Assembly: GCA_011033025.1 (NCBI GenBank)
Contig: WFMF01000020.1
Coordinates: forward strand, 980,182 to 1,044,181
DNA length: 64,000 nt
DNA from: Beroe forskalii
Taxonomy: Eukaryota; Ctenophora; Nuda; Beroida; Beroidae
Direction: 5' to 3'
The translations under genes and the position numbers were made by a program. Within the stretch, counting starts at the first letter, position 1. Each line of letters opens with the position of its first letter. The notes under the pieces were generated by a model. It saw only the letters and a list, made by a program, of their open reading frames with translations. It ran no database searches and was not told where the DNA came from. Positions 33,985-47,400 of this stretch are shown here, piece after piece.

Positions 33985-35336
33985 ATGACGATTTCAGGAT
34001 CTTACGCAGTCGATACTAGAGCAATTTGTCTAATGCATGTGGATACAAAGGGCTGGGCCTGTGTCGAGCGTGGATAGTAGGCGAATGGAAGCGATGGTAT
34101 TATAATGCCTCAACGTAGAGTTTCGTGGCCTCAAAACTGTATATTTTCGATGTGCGACCTTATGAAGACCTAGCAATGGTGCACTTATAAGGACAATTGA
34201 GGAGATATCTGACGGAATTAGGATGCAATATTCGGAAGATTAAAGGAGGAGGAAGCCCTGCATAAGATGATGTTTGTTTGATATAATAGCCATGAATAAC
34301 CCGCGTAATTGTGACCGTTGACCTTATATGCGGGAGATACATTTGTGTAAATTTGTCAAAATAAAATTTATTTGCCGAGAAAAATCTTGCCAAAGAATGG
34401 ATGAGTTGATAATCATATGATTTAGAGACTTATTATGTAGAGCTGGGAATTATTATATACAGACAATTCTAATTTAGATATATTATAGTGAAGTATTACT
34501 TGTGACGAATCAAACTGGTTTTTACGCTCATGTGTACACAAGAATCGATCAAATCGGAATTTACTGAAGTAAGAACAGCAAATTTCGCATCGATTCCTGA
34601 TCCAATCGATCCATGCGCACAGAAATGCGTAAATCCTCAATATAACAAAGCAAGTGTTGACCTTGATACAGTATATTGAGGAATATAATGAGACTTTAAA
34701 ACTGAAAAACAATCAATAAACAAAGCATGCCATCATTTAATTATGTAATCAAAACACAAAAATGTCCAATAAACTGCGAGATATCTATATAAGTGGCTTG
34801 ATTCATTACTGTACAGACTGTAAAATATAAGTACAATTCTATGTCATATATTGGACATTTTTGGCATCAAAATTAACTGCAATAAATTGAAAAAGAAATA
34901 ACTGATCCAGTCGAAATATAGAAATATGCATCGGGATAAGCAATCGTGCTACCATGGTAGCCAGGGGTGTTACCATGGATACCAGAGGGTGTTACCCTGG
35001 CTACGGGTTAAGCAACCGTGCTAAATCCGCAATTAACATTATCGGGATATTTTAATCCGTGTCCCTGAAATTCACACAATCTATAAAAGGGGATATTATT
35101 ATAAGAGTGCTCTTTATATGATATATAATATTTACATTTGTATCGCTGGTACACACCAGAGTCCTCGAAATTGTAATTAATAATTGAAACTTTGATACAC
35201 AAAACACAGACAAGGGGTGACAAGCAGCCAAACTAAAATTTATACCCAGGAGTCCGAAATATAGCCGTATACGTTGCTCCGAGTCCATATATTGGGAGTA
35301 TGTTTAGGAGCTGTCAAGGCTACCACATATTCTTGC

Positions 35337-35375
35337 ATTACCATGGTAACCACATCCTTGTGTTTCCATGGTAAC
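35337..35375. promoter_or_regulatory. X-box-like palindromes near the cyclin 3' end
   Basis: ATTACCATGGTAAC (35337-35350) and GTTTCCATGGTAAC (35362-35375) match the X-box consensus at most positions. Similar ACCATGGTA/ACCATGGAT strings stand at 34951-34980. They lie just past the cyclin stop codon. Confidence 0.4.
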
Positions 35376-35426
35376 TGCAGTGATGACGTAACCATGACAA
35401 CTGCCACCAAACAAACCACTCCCCGG

Positions 35427-38400
35427 CTACATAGACATGGACATCATGGAGTCGTTCAGGCTGCGAGTTAAAACAGCGGCATACGTCGGCTTTTTACAGG
35501 GTACTTCGTCTTCTGACATTGAGTGTGAAGAGTGGTGAGACATGGCCGAGTGGGATAAACTGGAGTGGGACATGGCCGAGTGGTCGGAGTGGGAGAGACT
35601 GGAGCTGGAGAGGGACATGGGCGCGAAGGTAACGGAGTGATCTCGTCTGTAGAGCATTGGCACTGGGGAAAGAAAGAGGGGATAAAATACTAGAATAGAG
35701 GGAAGAAAGAAAAGAAGAATCAAAGCCAAAACTTCCTTGTGTCAGGGCTTCAGCAACTACACTCTCAACATCTTAAACCCATTAAAATCCCTATCAAACT
35801 CTTCAAACCAAAACCCGTGAAGGTTCTTAAATATAACTCACATCCATTGAGGTTGTTGTCCGCCTCGTAGCTATTCACACTGTACAGCATTTCTTCCACC
35901 AACTCTTCACAACAGTAGAAGTCTTCACTAGAAGACTTCGTCTGTTCCATGAATTGTGGCAGGAGTTTGTCTGTCCACACGGCGGAGTCGCAGAGGCGCA
36001 GCGATATGATGGACAGCGCGATGATGGATGGCTGAAGATAATAGGGATTTTTAGGATCGAAGAGTTTGGATTTAAGAAGGATCGAATATTGGAATCGCAT
36101 AATTTTCGTTTTCCTTTGTGATTGTCTGTGAAAATCATCCGTGAATAAATCCAGCTTTCTAAACTCTATGCGCTCATTGTTATTCAGTTATTGATTGAAC
36201 ACAATAGACTTGTGAATTCACATAGGATATTCGAGAAGGCACCTCTAACAACAGTTAGGACACCATCTGCTGCGTTATGTCATGACAAAGAATATTCAGC
36301 TGTTTGTGAGCCATGACTCACAAAGAATATTCTGAGTTTGTGTAAATGAGGAATGTTCTAGAACAATCCTCACTCGACGGTGGTTAATATTGTTCAAAGG
36401 TCCTCTGTTATGTTGATAAATGGGAACAAAACACATAGCGCGGTGCAATTGTCTGTTTCACACAGGGCATGAAAATATAAAGTTTCCCAGGGTGGATAAT
36501 TAAAACCAAATTATTATTCTGTGGCTTCTGGTCCATGACTGTCTTCCGCAGTAATCATTAATTACTGCATCTGTAATTAAGGAATTTAAATTGCCTTGCC
36601 GTGTAAAGATAAGGCTTTGTGTAGAGCAATGCAATTAAAATTCTCAATACACAACGGAATAAAGGAAATACTAGACCCTCTTACACCCACACAATCTCGT
36701 TTGATTAAATTACTTTGTTTTCTTTGCGGTAGGTAGAATTTTCTTGAAGGTCTGTTGTTTATTACACACCAAACACTCAACCCGTAGTTCTATAAATAGG
36801 GTTGGGGGTTCATTTCGAAATGGAAAGACGCGCAAAACTACGCTAACAGCAGTTACTCGGAGCGCTTAAAATTGCTTCGCGCGTTACGTAAAATACCGAT
36901 TTTGGGCCACTTTTTTAAATTTATCGATAAACATAGCAACAGAATTGCACGGGTTTAATCGAATTATTCTCCAGAAATTGGATGTTAACTTAGTTAAAAT
37001 TTTGAAATTGTATTATGTTCTGGTGAAATTTGAACTTTCCGAACTGCAATTATCAACCATCACTACAAAAAGTTCCTTTTTCTTGCCTAACATAGCCAAA
37101 TCAATCGCATTAACGATTGACTGTCAGACACAAATTGCATGGACAAAAAGTAGTTCAGTTTGTTTTGAATTCTCAATTTTCATGATAGATGTTTTCGTAC
37201 TTGGCATTTTAGAAGAAAAAAGAAATCAAAATCTAAAATATTTTGGTTCTAGGTCATTTGGCTTAACTGGACATTTGGCCTAACGCCTAAAACTCACATA
37301 ATTTTGAATTTATCTCCCTCTACTGACCCTAACCAGTGTTAGCCCAAACTTCCAGTTAGGCCAAATGACCGAATACCTCTAAAATATCGGTTGATCCGCG
37401 GAAATTTTGAAAAACTCGCAGAAAAATGCTCGAAAAAGGTCTCAAATTTCAATGCGAGCACTAAAACATGCCCTTGCGTGCCCTGGGGCAAGGTTTGCCA
37501 GACGTTGTCTGCGCGCGAGGGGGCCAGGCAACGCCTGGCAAGGGCATGGTTATGTTTCAGAGTTTTGTAGTTTAGCACTGCTCTTTCCAACCGAACACTG
37601 AATCATATAAAATCTGGACTTCAGCCAAGAGACCACGCCCTTACAGCGTGTATATAACACATGGAGTGGTATTGAAGTGTCAGACTCATGACTATAGTCA
37701 TCACTTCTCTTTGAGCTTTGGATGAGTGTTGGTGTAATGGTGACTTAATTAGGCAGAGAACGGAATGAAGATGTTCTCTGCTTTAACATAAATCACTGAA
37801 AACGCTCTGAAGTTCAAATACTTGAGGTACATGATTGCTTGAATTTGGAATAGAATTTGACTGTCATCTCAGCAAGATTTGACTGTTAATAAAGATATCT
37901 ATCCATTTTCCTACACAACTTGAATCTTGATCCAGAAGTATATACATTTCAGTTTGTTATTGTAAACTGAGACGATCAAATCTGTGTATAATTAGATCTA
38001 TATTGGTGTAATTAAATAGGAAATACTAAACTAACTAATTCAGTCAATGTATTGATTGTTATATTCAGCAGGAAATGTTCGCAGAAATTTGAGAAAGAAT
38101 GGAGAAAATTGAGAGATATTTGACGATTTCTTCTCAATTTCAGTCACGTCATGAAAGTCATATAATACGACAGATCACTGGATGACTGCAATGCATATTT
38201 CAACGCAACTACTAAAACGAAATATTCAAATCGAAAGTTAAAAGAAGGCGTGACACTCTGACGTGAATTGGGGGATTCCGGATTACTAAGTCAAAACTTA
38301 GTAATCCCCCTGTTGAAACATTCACGTCACATTTCAACGCCTTTCAGATTTTGATTGATCAAATAAAATACCAAAACCGAGGGGGGGGACAATCAATGTT

Positions 38401-41400
38401 AAAATTCGTTCATATTGATCCTAAAACAAACTATCATTGACTAAATAGGGGGGGGGGAATCATTGGTATAAATATTGATCCCAAAATCTCGTTCGCATCT
38501 GAAGTTAGAAAGAGTTAGGGAGTCAGCATTCAACCAAAATACTGAAATTGTGACGTGAATGGGTTTTGGGGGTCTTACTTAGTTTTACTTTTCTTTCATA
38601 CGATCAAATAAAGTATCCAAAATGGGGGGGGGACAATCAATGACATAATTCGTACACCAAATCCTAAAACAAATTCAAAAACAAATCATCATTGACCCTC
38701 GTTCGTATCTGAAGTTGAAGGGAGTTAGGGGTCAGCATTCTACCAATCTTTGTCACGTTATTTCTTTTGGGTAAACTGAGGATCGGGAACGGTTACGCCT
38801 GCATTCCGGAATTCTTTATCCGAATATCGGGATCTCCAAATATTATATCATCTCGAGTACAATCATTTCATTAATTTAGGGGGGCTAATTTAACTTGCAT
38901 AAATTTAAATTGATATTTGACTCGTGTAAGTCTTGATTGAACTTTGGAAATTATCCCCATTCAACAACTTTATGACGCCATATCGAGCAATGACGCCACT
39001 CTACTTACGGTCATGGAACGCGCTGTGAAGATGGCGGGATCATCCTCACTTTGATACTCACCAATAGAAGTCTTTCTAGCTCCAGAGATCAGTCTTCTGC
39101 CCGTTGTCAAAGCTACTCACCATGTTGGCCAAATCGAAGTCTTGAAGACTTCAATGGCAGATGGGCCATCCCCGAAACTTATCAGTTCAGTTTTTAAACT
39201 TTTTTGAACTTTTTTTAAACTTTTTTGAACATTTTTAAACCTTTTTTAACGTTTTATCGAACTTCTTACCGTGTAGATAGCGATGGAGCTGTAACAGAGC
39301 GCTATTTCCAGCTGTTCCGTTAACATCGACAACTCGTCGTTAGGGTTCTCTTCAGGCAACAGACACGCGTCCAGACACGCTGCAGCGAAATACTGAAATA
39401 ACACGGGATTAGAGAGTAATCTACTGAAATTGAGTGGAATTAGAGAGTAATTTACTGAAATTGAGGGAACAATTTAAGTTGAAATGTCATGGAATTAAGG
39501 ATTAATGTACGGAAATATTACAGAATTAGGGAGTAATTTACTAAAAAATATCGCGGGAATTAGGGAGTATTCTACGGAAATATACGGAAAATTTTAGTGG
39601 AACTGAACAGGGTTTGAAATTTAAATTCACTTCCAGCGAAATATGGGAGAGTGTTATCTCGGCCAGCAGATGCAAATAAGCAAATATCATGGCATGTTTG
39701 ATTTTTAAGACAGTCAATGCAAAATATTATGTAGTGAACTTATAATAGAAAATGACGAATTATGAACTGCTTATTGCATTTTAGCAGGGGGAGTTATTCG
39801 AAACATGAAACGCAGATAACGCAGAAACAACACCGGAAATATTTGAGTGAGACAGGAAGTTTTAAATTTTAGATTTCCGCCATAAGAAATTCGTAATTCA
39901 AGAAATTCGAAATTCAAGACCAATTCACAAGCCATATGGAAAGTCATGGAAAAATTTCTCCATCGAAGGGTTGTGGTGAGTGAAGGGCATGAAAATATGA
40001 TCAAATAATGTTTATCTGGCTCTTCATGTTTTAAAATCTGAAAGAAGTTTCATAATAATCTTTTTGTCTTACCAGCAATCTGAGGGGTTGCTACACCCTG
40101 GATATTGCCATGAATTGACATGACAGGTTCCGAGAGATTCGAGTAGCACAATGACTGTACGCAGTGTCAAATAGGATTAGGACAGTTCATGTCATATGGA
40201 CAGGTCGGGACAGGTGTGTGGATGAGACGGTCATTAGAGAAAATCGAATATATGTGGGGAGTCTTGGGGTGTTCATATGAGATAACGGTTATTTCGGGTT
40301 TTAAAACGATAATATAATTTCACATTCTATTTATAGCCCCAGGTGTGTGAGAAAATGCTCTTTGGCTGGGATCCCTGCAAAACAAACGGTTTTCTGAGGA
40401 CATCCATCCTACATTCTAGACTTCCGAATTATTCAGACAGAAGTTAGAATAATTTAAACATTGTTATACTAATTCCGCGCGTGCACAAGTACATAGTAAT
40501 CTAACTTCAGTAAAAATCTAGCTTCAGTAAAGAATTGAGAATAATTTAACATTTTTCCAACACCTCTGCACACTTTAGCACTGGGCATTTATTTCCTCCT
40601 TTGATTCCAAGTATACCTGCACTTGTATGTGTTCCTTCCAAGAAACAACAGGAGCTCAAGACAACAACATACGCATCATGTGTTATTCACAGCACATACA
40701 GTAAATTACATAATGTGTTATTCAGAGCACATACAGTGAATAACAACATAGGTATCATGTGTTAATCACCTTTATAAGACCACATACACTAATTTGGGGT
40801 TGTGTTGAGAAACACACTCTGTATAGACCAACACTTGACATAACAGCTGTTCGGACATATGTTGAACACACATCACAGATCTAAACAGTCACTACTCAGA
40901 ACACGATTTGACCGTTAATAACTCGCGCACTGATTGTCATGACGAATCTGGGATCGCTAATACGCCGTGGATGTAAAATAACTGTAGACAATATTCATTC
41001 ACAACACACTACATTTTATCTAATCCAAATCTGTATTCTGTACCTAAACATGTTGACTCCCTCGTCCAGTTATACATACTAAATTGTATAGTCGAGTGTA
41101 AAGTAAACCGAGTTAGCTCACTACTCATTGCCTACATTTGCTATTAATACCACCAGCAATATACACATACCTACATAGGAACTCCCTTACATAGCAATAC
41201 ACATACTTGCTGCATCTGTACATAGGAACTCCCCTTATTACATCAAGATGATGATTAATAGTAGCTCGTCATTACAAGGCGTTAGTGCTAATAAAAACTT
41301 GTACGGGACCACCCAAAGATAATATTAACAACTGCTGCTTAAATTTACTATTTGTGGTAACAACGGTAACAAAAGTCGCCGTAATGTAGCAATTATCATG

Positions 41401-44400
41401 ATGAATGGCTATAATCATCTGCTATTAATAGAAGCAAGATTTAAATTATCAGTACAGGCTAGTTCTTCTTATCGGAGGGATCAGGTCACGTAAATACGTC
41501 ACAAAACTGCACTGGCCACTGGGTTAACCGCACAGCATATTAACCCTTATAAATCTCTGAAGTCTTATCTCCACCGATAGATTCATCTAGAATTCTCTTA
41601 TCTCTACACCACGACGTCATAATACATCACAACCAATATATTGACACACAAATTTCATTATATTCAGACTGAATTGATAATATTCTCTTGCAATGTGACG
41701 TCACGCTTCACATGACCAGCAATTAACTCCTGCTTGCGATTGATCAATCAGTCGCAGACACACAAACACTGCTCAGTGTTTTTCAGACCACTTCACAACA
41801 CAAAGCTCTACTTCTCCACCACAGATTATAGAACAGATGACGTCATCAATTCACCATTATTCAGCATGATAATGACGTCATAGCAGAGCTCCTAACATTT
41901 GATGGTGACTGTTTGTATCTCAGAGCGTTTCTAGCACATGCTTGCAAGGAACGCTCACATTTTTGTCGTATTTTATCACAGCTAGGATAGTGCTAGCAGT
42001 GTGTACAGCACTGAAGTAGCAGTGTGTATCTAAAAACTTCAGATTTTAGTGAGACATTCACTTTCAGGAAGCTGTGTGTATCTAAAAACATGCCTTCTAA
42101 TTGCTGTGTAGTACTGCACTTTAGTACTGTTGAGACACTTTACTTTCATGAATGAAAACCAATTAGCAGCTCACGTACTAGAAACAGTCAAGTGATCAAA
42201 TTCCAAGACCTTGTGTTTATTATAAAACTTTAAAGTAGCTCTTCATTGAACAGAACAGATTTATTTCAACTATACGATTTGTTTACTGTTTAGTTGTCAT
42301 GTTACACACACAGTACGTACTGTACTCAAACTTCAAAGAATCTTATCAAAAACTCTGCTTTTCAAAAATAGTTTTGATCCGACAATTTTATAGCATCACG
42401 TGACATTTTAGATCCAATCAGGAAAGGACAGCCTCATGATGTGTCATAGTCTAACATGTTCTTTTTATTTCCGTCTACTACACGTGCACGACATATTTCA
42501 AAATGAGGAATGACATAGCAAAACTTTTGTTTTTGAAATTACATTCACGGAAAAAGTTACTTATTGTCAAAAATTAGAAAAACAAAAATTCTTCCATGTA
42601 ACACTATCCCGAGGCCAGAAGTACATTGATTGAGGTTTTAGAAACTCTTTGAAGGTGTTTGCCGACAGAGGTGCATTGAAGCTCGATTAATAAGTTCTCA
42701 GTTACAAATGGTGTACCATTGATTATAATCGAATATTTTATTTCACTTTAAGTTCTCTTTTCCCAAGAAATAATGAAAGTAACATTAAATCTCGTGACCC
42801 TACAGATATTACAATGCCATTAGAACGCACAAACAGACCAACAGACACTCACTCAGACACATACACACAGACATACAGACATACGCACACTCACTCTGTA
42901 CAATTTACATGCACCCCTAGTAACCACAGCAAACAATATATATCAAGAGGGGTACCCTCTGAATTAGAGAGATTACTACCATATAAGGAATAATTGGTAC
43001 ACTTTATAATCATGTGCTGTGATTACAGTGGTGCAGTGGTTAAATAGAGGAGATATGATGATGACGTCATTATCATAGCTTAAAGTGGTATGTTTATACC
43101 CATTTTATGGTGCGCGGGGTTTTTGGGGGGCAACTAGAGAAAGAGACGGTCCTACAACAGTGAAGACGACTGGTAATCTATCATGGTGCTAATGGGCGCT
43201 AAATAGTAAATAGTGGCTCTATTACGACTTGAAGTCAACAGCTGCTCATCCCACCACTGCCAATCATTTCGCTGCAATGAAGGACAGATGAGAGTGATTT
43301 GGGAGCACAATCAACCTTTAAAGTTTACTTTAACCTTACACTACACATTCATAATTTAAATTTGTTTGTGAGAATCGTAAATTGTATTTAACTGAAGGGA
43401 TCGTTTTGCGAAAGATAGCCAGGAATCTGTGATTTCTCTGACTCAAAACTAGAATCCTTTCACTTCACATTACACTCTACACATTACACAGCTAGACACA
43501 GCTGTGAGGAGAAGATAGAAGAGGTCGCCCGGGAATAGAAATGCGGGTAAAGCGACATCATTATCAGGGTACAAGGCGATGAGTTAGCCACTCCACATCA
43601 TCTTATTTCTACACTGAACTCATGGTGAGTTAGACAATAGTATCTATATATACCCCTCTTCTCAGGAATTGTAATGATAATGTTGGTGCGGTATTCAGAT
43701 GATGCATTGATGAGCGGTGTTCAGATGAGAAAGATAACAATAAAATGGGTCACATGACTTAAATGAATAGTCATCATGGTAAATGGTTTGACATTCATTA
43801 CCAGAAGTAAGTTTAGATTTCTGCGTTATTAAGTTATCATATTATCATACGAAGTTCCCTATTAAACCCGAATGTTCCCCAGAAAATATGAATTACGCAT
43901 GAAATGGTGGTCAGATCTTCTAACGAATTCCCCTAATTATAGCTAAGTTTTTATTGTGCACATGGTTCACGACGATAATGATGGTTTTCGAGAGATTCTG
44001 AAGAACTAGTCTCTTGTATTCGAGATAAACGTTTTAACTTCTACAACCTCTTAACTCAGCATGATCTCAAGACGCAGATTTTCACTGTATAACGTTAAGG
44101 CAGTTCAACTCTAGAGTTATATTTAAATAGCACGGTTGCCATGGCATTTAAAATACATCTAAACGCCCGGGTTTGATTTGTTAATGATTTGATAATTCAG
44201 TGCTAAACTATGCAACTCCACACCGAGTTTATGCGAATATTTTAACTGTTTTATTTCTAATAAACCCTGGGAAATTAGGAAATATTTACAGTATTTAAAC
44301 CAAACAAGTTTGTCTCGTTTTATTACATGGAAATATTTTAGATATCATGGCAGAGATTCAAATTGTGGCAAAGACATTCATTTGAATAGACACAGTAAAG

Positions 44401-47400
44401 TTCATGATATACACTTTTCTGTAAACCACTTTTTGCAATATTAGGATTGCTAAACCACGCCCATCTGTTTTTTGTGTTTTTATGGAACTTGGAAACAGTA
44501 ACTAGTAACCACATAGGATTTATAACTCCTGTTAATTATAGACAATCACTGGGTGGACCTACTGTATAACTACTGGTAATTGACTACAGCTGAATGGTAG
44601 GACTGAAGTTATAAATAACGCCGTGTGGTTGCCGTCTATACCACCACATGAGATGGCACAGAATTACGGGAATTATCCTGTAATTCACAACTCCCGTTAC
44701 ACTTCTCCAAACCACGCACTTTTATATTAATCATGTGAGTGATTATAGTGTGTTAGCCAATGAGAGAGCAGAAAAGATGGGCACTAGCCAATGAGAGAGC
44801 AGATACGAGTGGCACTAGCCAATAAGAGAGCTTTGTGGAAGAGTAACTGACCAATGAGACAGCTGGGTTAGAATGTTCCCGACCAATAAGCCACCAGGAA
44901 AATAATACATATCTCTCCTCGCGAAGTAGGGAGATACGAGAGTGTTTAAAGTTTAAACACTGTCAATTCGCTTCACCTCTCTTCTCCGATTGTTATCCAG
45001 AGAAAAGGTTAAAAGGTAAACTTTCTGTGACATACACTTCTCAAATTGTTTTGCTCATGACCCAGTGTAATTGAGCACAGATGATAATGGACATAGTTTT
45101 TATGCGTGTTTACAGGAAAATAAACTGAGTTTAAGCCAGAAAGGGTCTCCGAAATGATAGAATAATCACAGAAAACTAAAATGCCGGCTAACATCTCTCG
45201 CTCAGCGTATCGCTAACACATTCCCGTACGTTGTTTTGTAGAAAACACGGAGCTAGCAAATACAGCATGTAGACTGCGCGTGTAAGCATTACGCATTGTA
45301 CTGATGACGTCATTATCATAGATTAAAATGGGTAATTAATGACATCACACATGCCTTCTTTTACAAGAGCGCTAGACTTTGAGACATGTCAACACAGAAA
45401 GAACATTTCTATTCAGTGTTGAGCAGAATATTATATATTTATAAATATATATCGTATATATTGACACACACATACTGAGATAAAAGTTGGCGTGGTGCCA
45501 AGGATTCAGAATTTCTAATGCTTCTTTCGTGAGTTGGAAGATAATGCTGGACCGAAGGACAAAAGCCATGCTTAAGACCATGATAATGGTTTCATTCTCA
45601 GTCGATTGACACTCCTGTTTCACCTAAAGAGCTAAATTGCAAGCGACATCCAGAGTTACTCCATTTCTGATCGATTCAATCCATATCTCTTTCAATTCCT
45701 TAGGAGAAACAATGGTATCTTATCTGAACTTAACAGAAGTATCATTTCTTGGGAGAGAGGTTACACTGTTCAGGGATTATAGAGAATATTACACTGTTCA
45801 AGAAGGTCTATCACAGTAATAGTTTATACCAAAAGAGGAGCCTATAACTGTTATTTTACAAGAGGCATAGAACGTTAACAGAGCTTCCAATGCTTCTACT
45901 ACCGACTAATAACGGTCAGTTAAATAACCCTGAACAGTCACTACAGGTACTGCTAGTAGGTGAATCAACTTCTACTTCAACTGCTAAAATCCAATGATTT
46001 TGCGCCGTAAATTTGATAATGATTGGTTGCACTGCAGAATGATTCTCGTAGGAAAACAGTCAAGTATGATCGGATAGATCATCAAGTTTAGCCTGGACAA
46101 TCAACATAATTAAATTAACAATTAATTATGCGTTTTGGCTCTCGTAATGCAAATAAATGCGATAATGCTGTATGGGACAGCCTAATTCAATCAATTAAAA
46201 TCAATTTATTATTAGCATGATCCGTCATATTCCAGCATATAACTTGATTAGGTTAACAATTTATAAAGTTTTATTCAAATTAACATTTCATTCATCTTTA
46301 ATTGGATTACCACACAATTGAAATGGACTAATGCCAGGGTTCATATCTCCGAATCATTGACTTATTATCAGTCTATGTTGACGGTGCAAACGCCAAACAA
46401 TGCTTTACTACTAAACTACAAAGATGTATTATTTGGTTAATTAAAAGGATCGTTCTAGAGCCTTCCTTCCCCCTTGTACTCTAGAGAGTGATAAGTTTCA
46501 TGTTTATCTTCACACTTGGGAACTGCATAATATTCAGAATATATTACATCTGTACGTGTTATTTGGACCTCCTCACGAACACTCATGTGTAGCAAGAGTG
46601 TAATATAAGATCATGTGGGAACCTCATCTTTGACAAGACATGCAATTGACATGATTTATACGTGAAACTGAAAAATGGTAATTATTTTAGAGGGTGGGTA
46701 GTGATAAGCAGAGTTAGGTAACATGGTAGCTAGAAGTAGAACATGGTATTAAAAGATGAGGAATCCTAAGTCTGGGTACAAGACAGAAAAGACAGCATGA
46801 CAACTCACCAGTTCGAGCATGGTGAGTGGGGTGATGGGGTTGAGATCCCACTCCAACTTATCCAGAACCTTCCTTTCCATCCTCAGCAGATCAGAGGGTC
46901 CATAGGAGGGGGCTCGCAGCTCGGTCTTCACTGCAGCGTTCATCAGTGCGTTGATGTCAGGGATGTACTGAAAGGAAGTTATTGTATTAGAATTGTAAGG
47001 GGAGGGTTAGCTGGAAAACCCCTTCACTCTTTCCTGGAAATTAATCAATCAGAGTTACATTCTTCTATTGTAAGTGCATTGATGATGTTTGGAATGTTTC
47101 ATATTAATGAGCTCTAGCTCTGAGAGGTCCCAACTTGAGTATAAATAACTCAAACAACCTCGAGTGAAATTTATGTAACAAAAGAATGCAACAGACAAAG
47201 GAGAGCTATATTTAAGTGTTCAACATTGCTAGATAGACTGTGAGTATAATAACACTTTATTTCCTAGGAATGAATCAATGTTCTATAATGTTTAATGTAC
47301 AAACTTAATGCCATTGTTTGTCATGGTGGAATCTATAGTCAACAAATCTTGAATCTGTAAGAAAATCTTATAAATAAACTTGTGTTCGAATCATCAAACA

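Larger units (their letters stand above)
28101..35426. other. Convergent intergenic region, repeat-rich, no gene seen
   Basis: Between the integrin stop and the cyclin stop I find no exon with family similarity or a convincing splice pattern. It holds the integrin 3' UTR and many inverted repeats (28973, 30064, 30289, 31346, 32521, 33234, 33926) and X-box-like palindromes near 29.8 and 34.9-35.4 kb. Short open frames here are chance or lie inside hairpins. Confidence 0.6.
36032..39269. other. Cyclin intron 5 (3.2 kb), repeats only
   Basis: No exon seen. Contains inverted repeats at 37252-37370 and 37485-37550, the duplicated segment 38270-38780 with poly-G runs, and AT-rich DNA. Confidence 0.7.
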
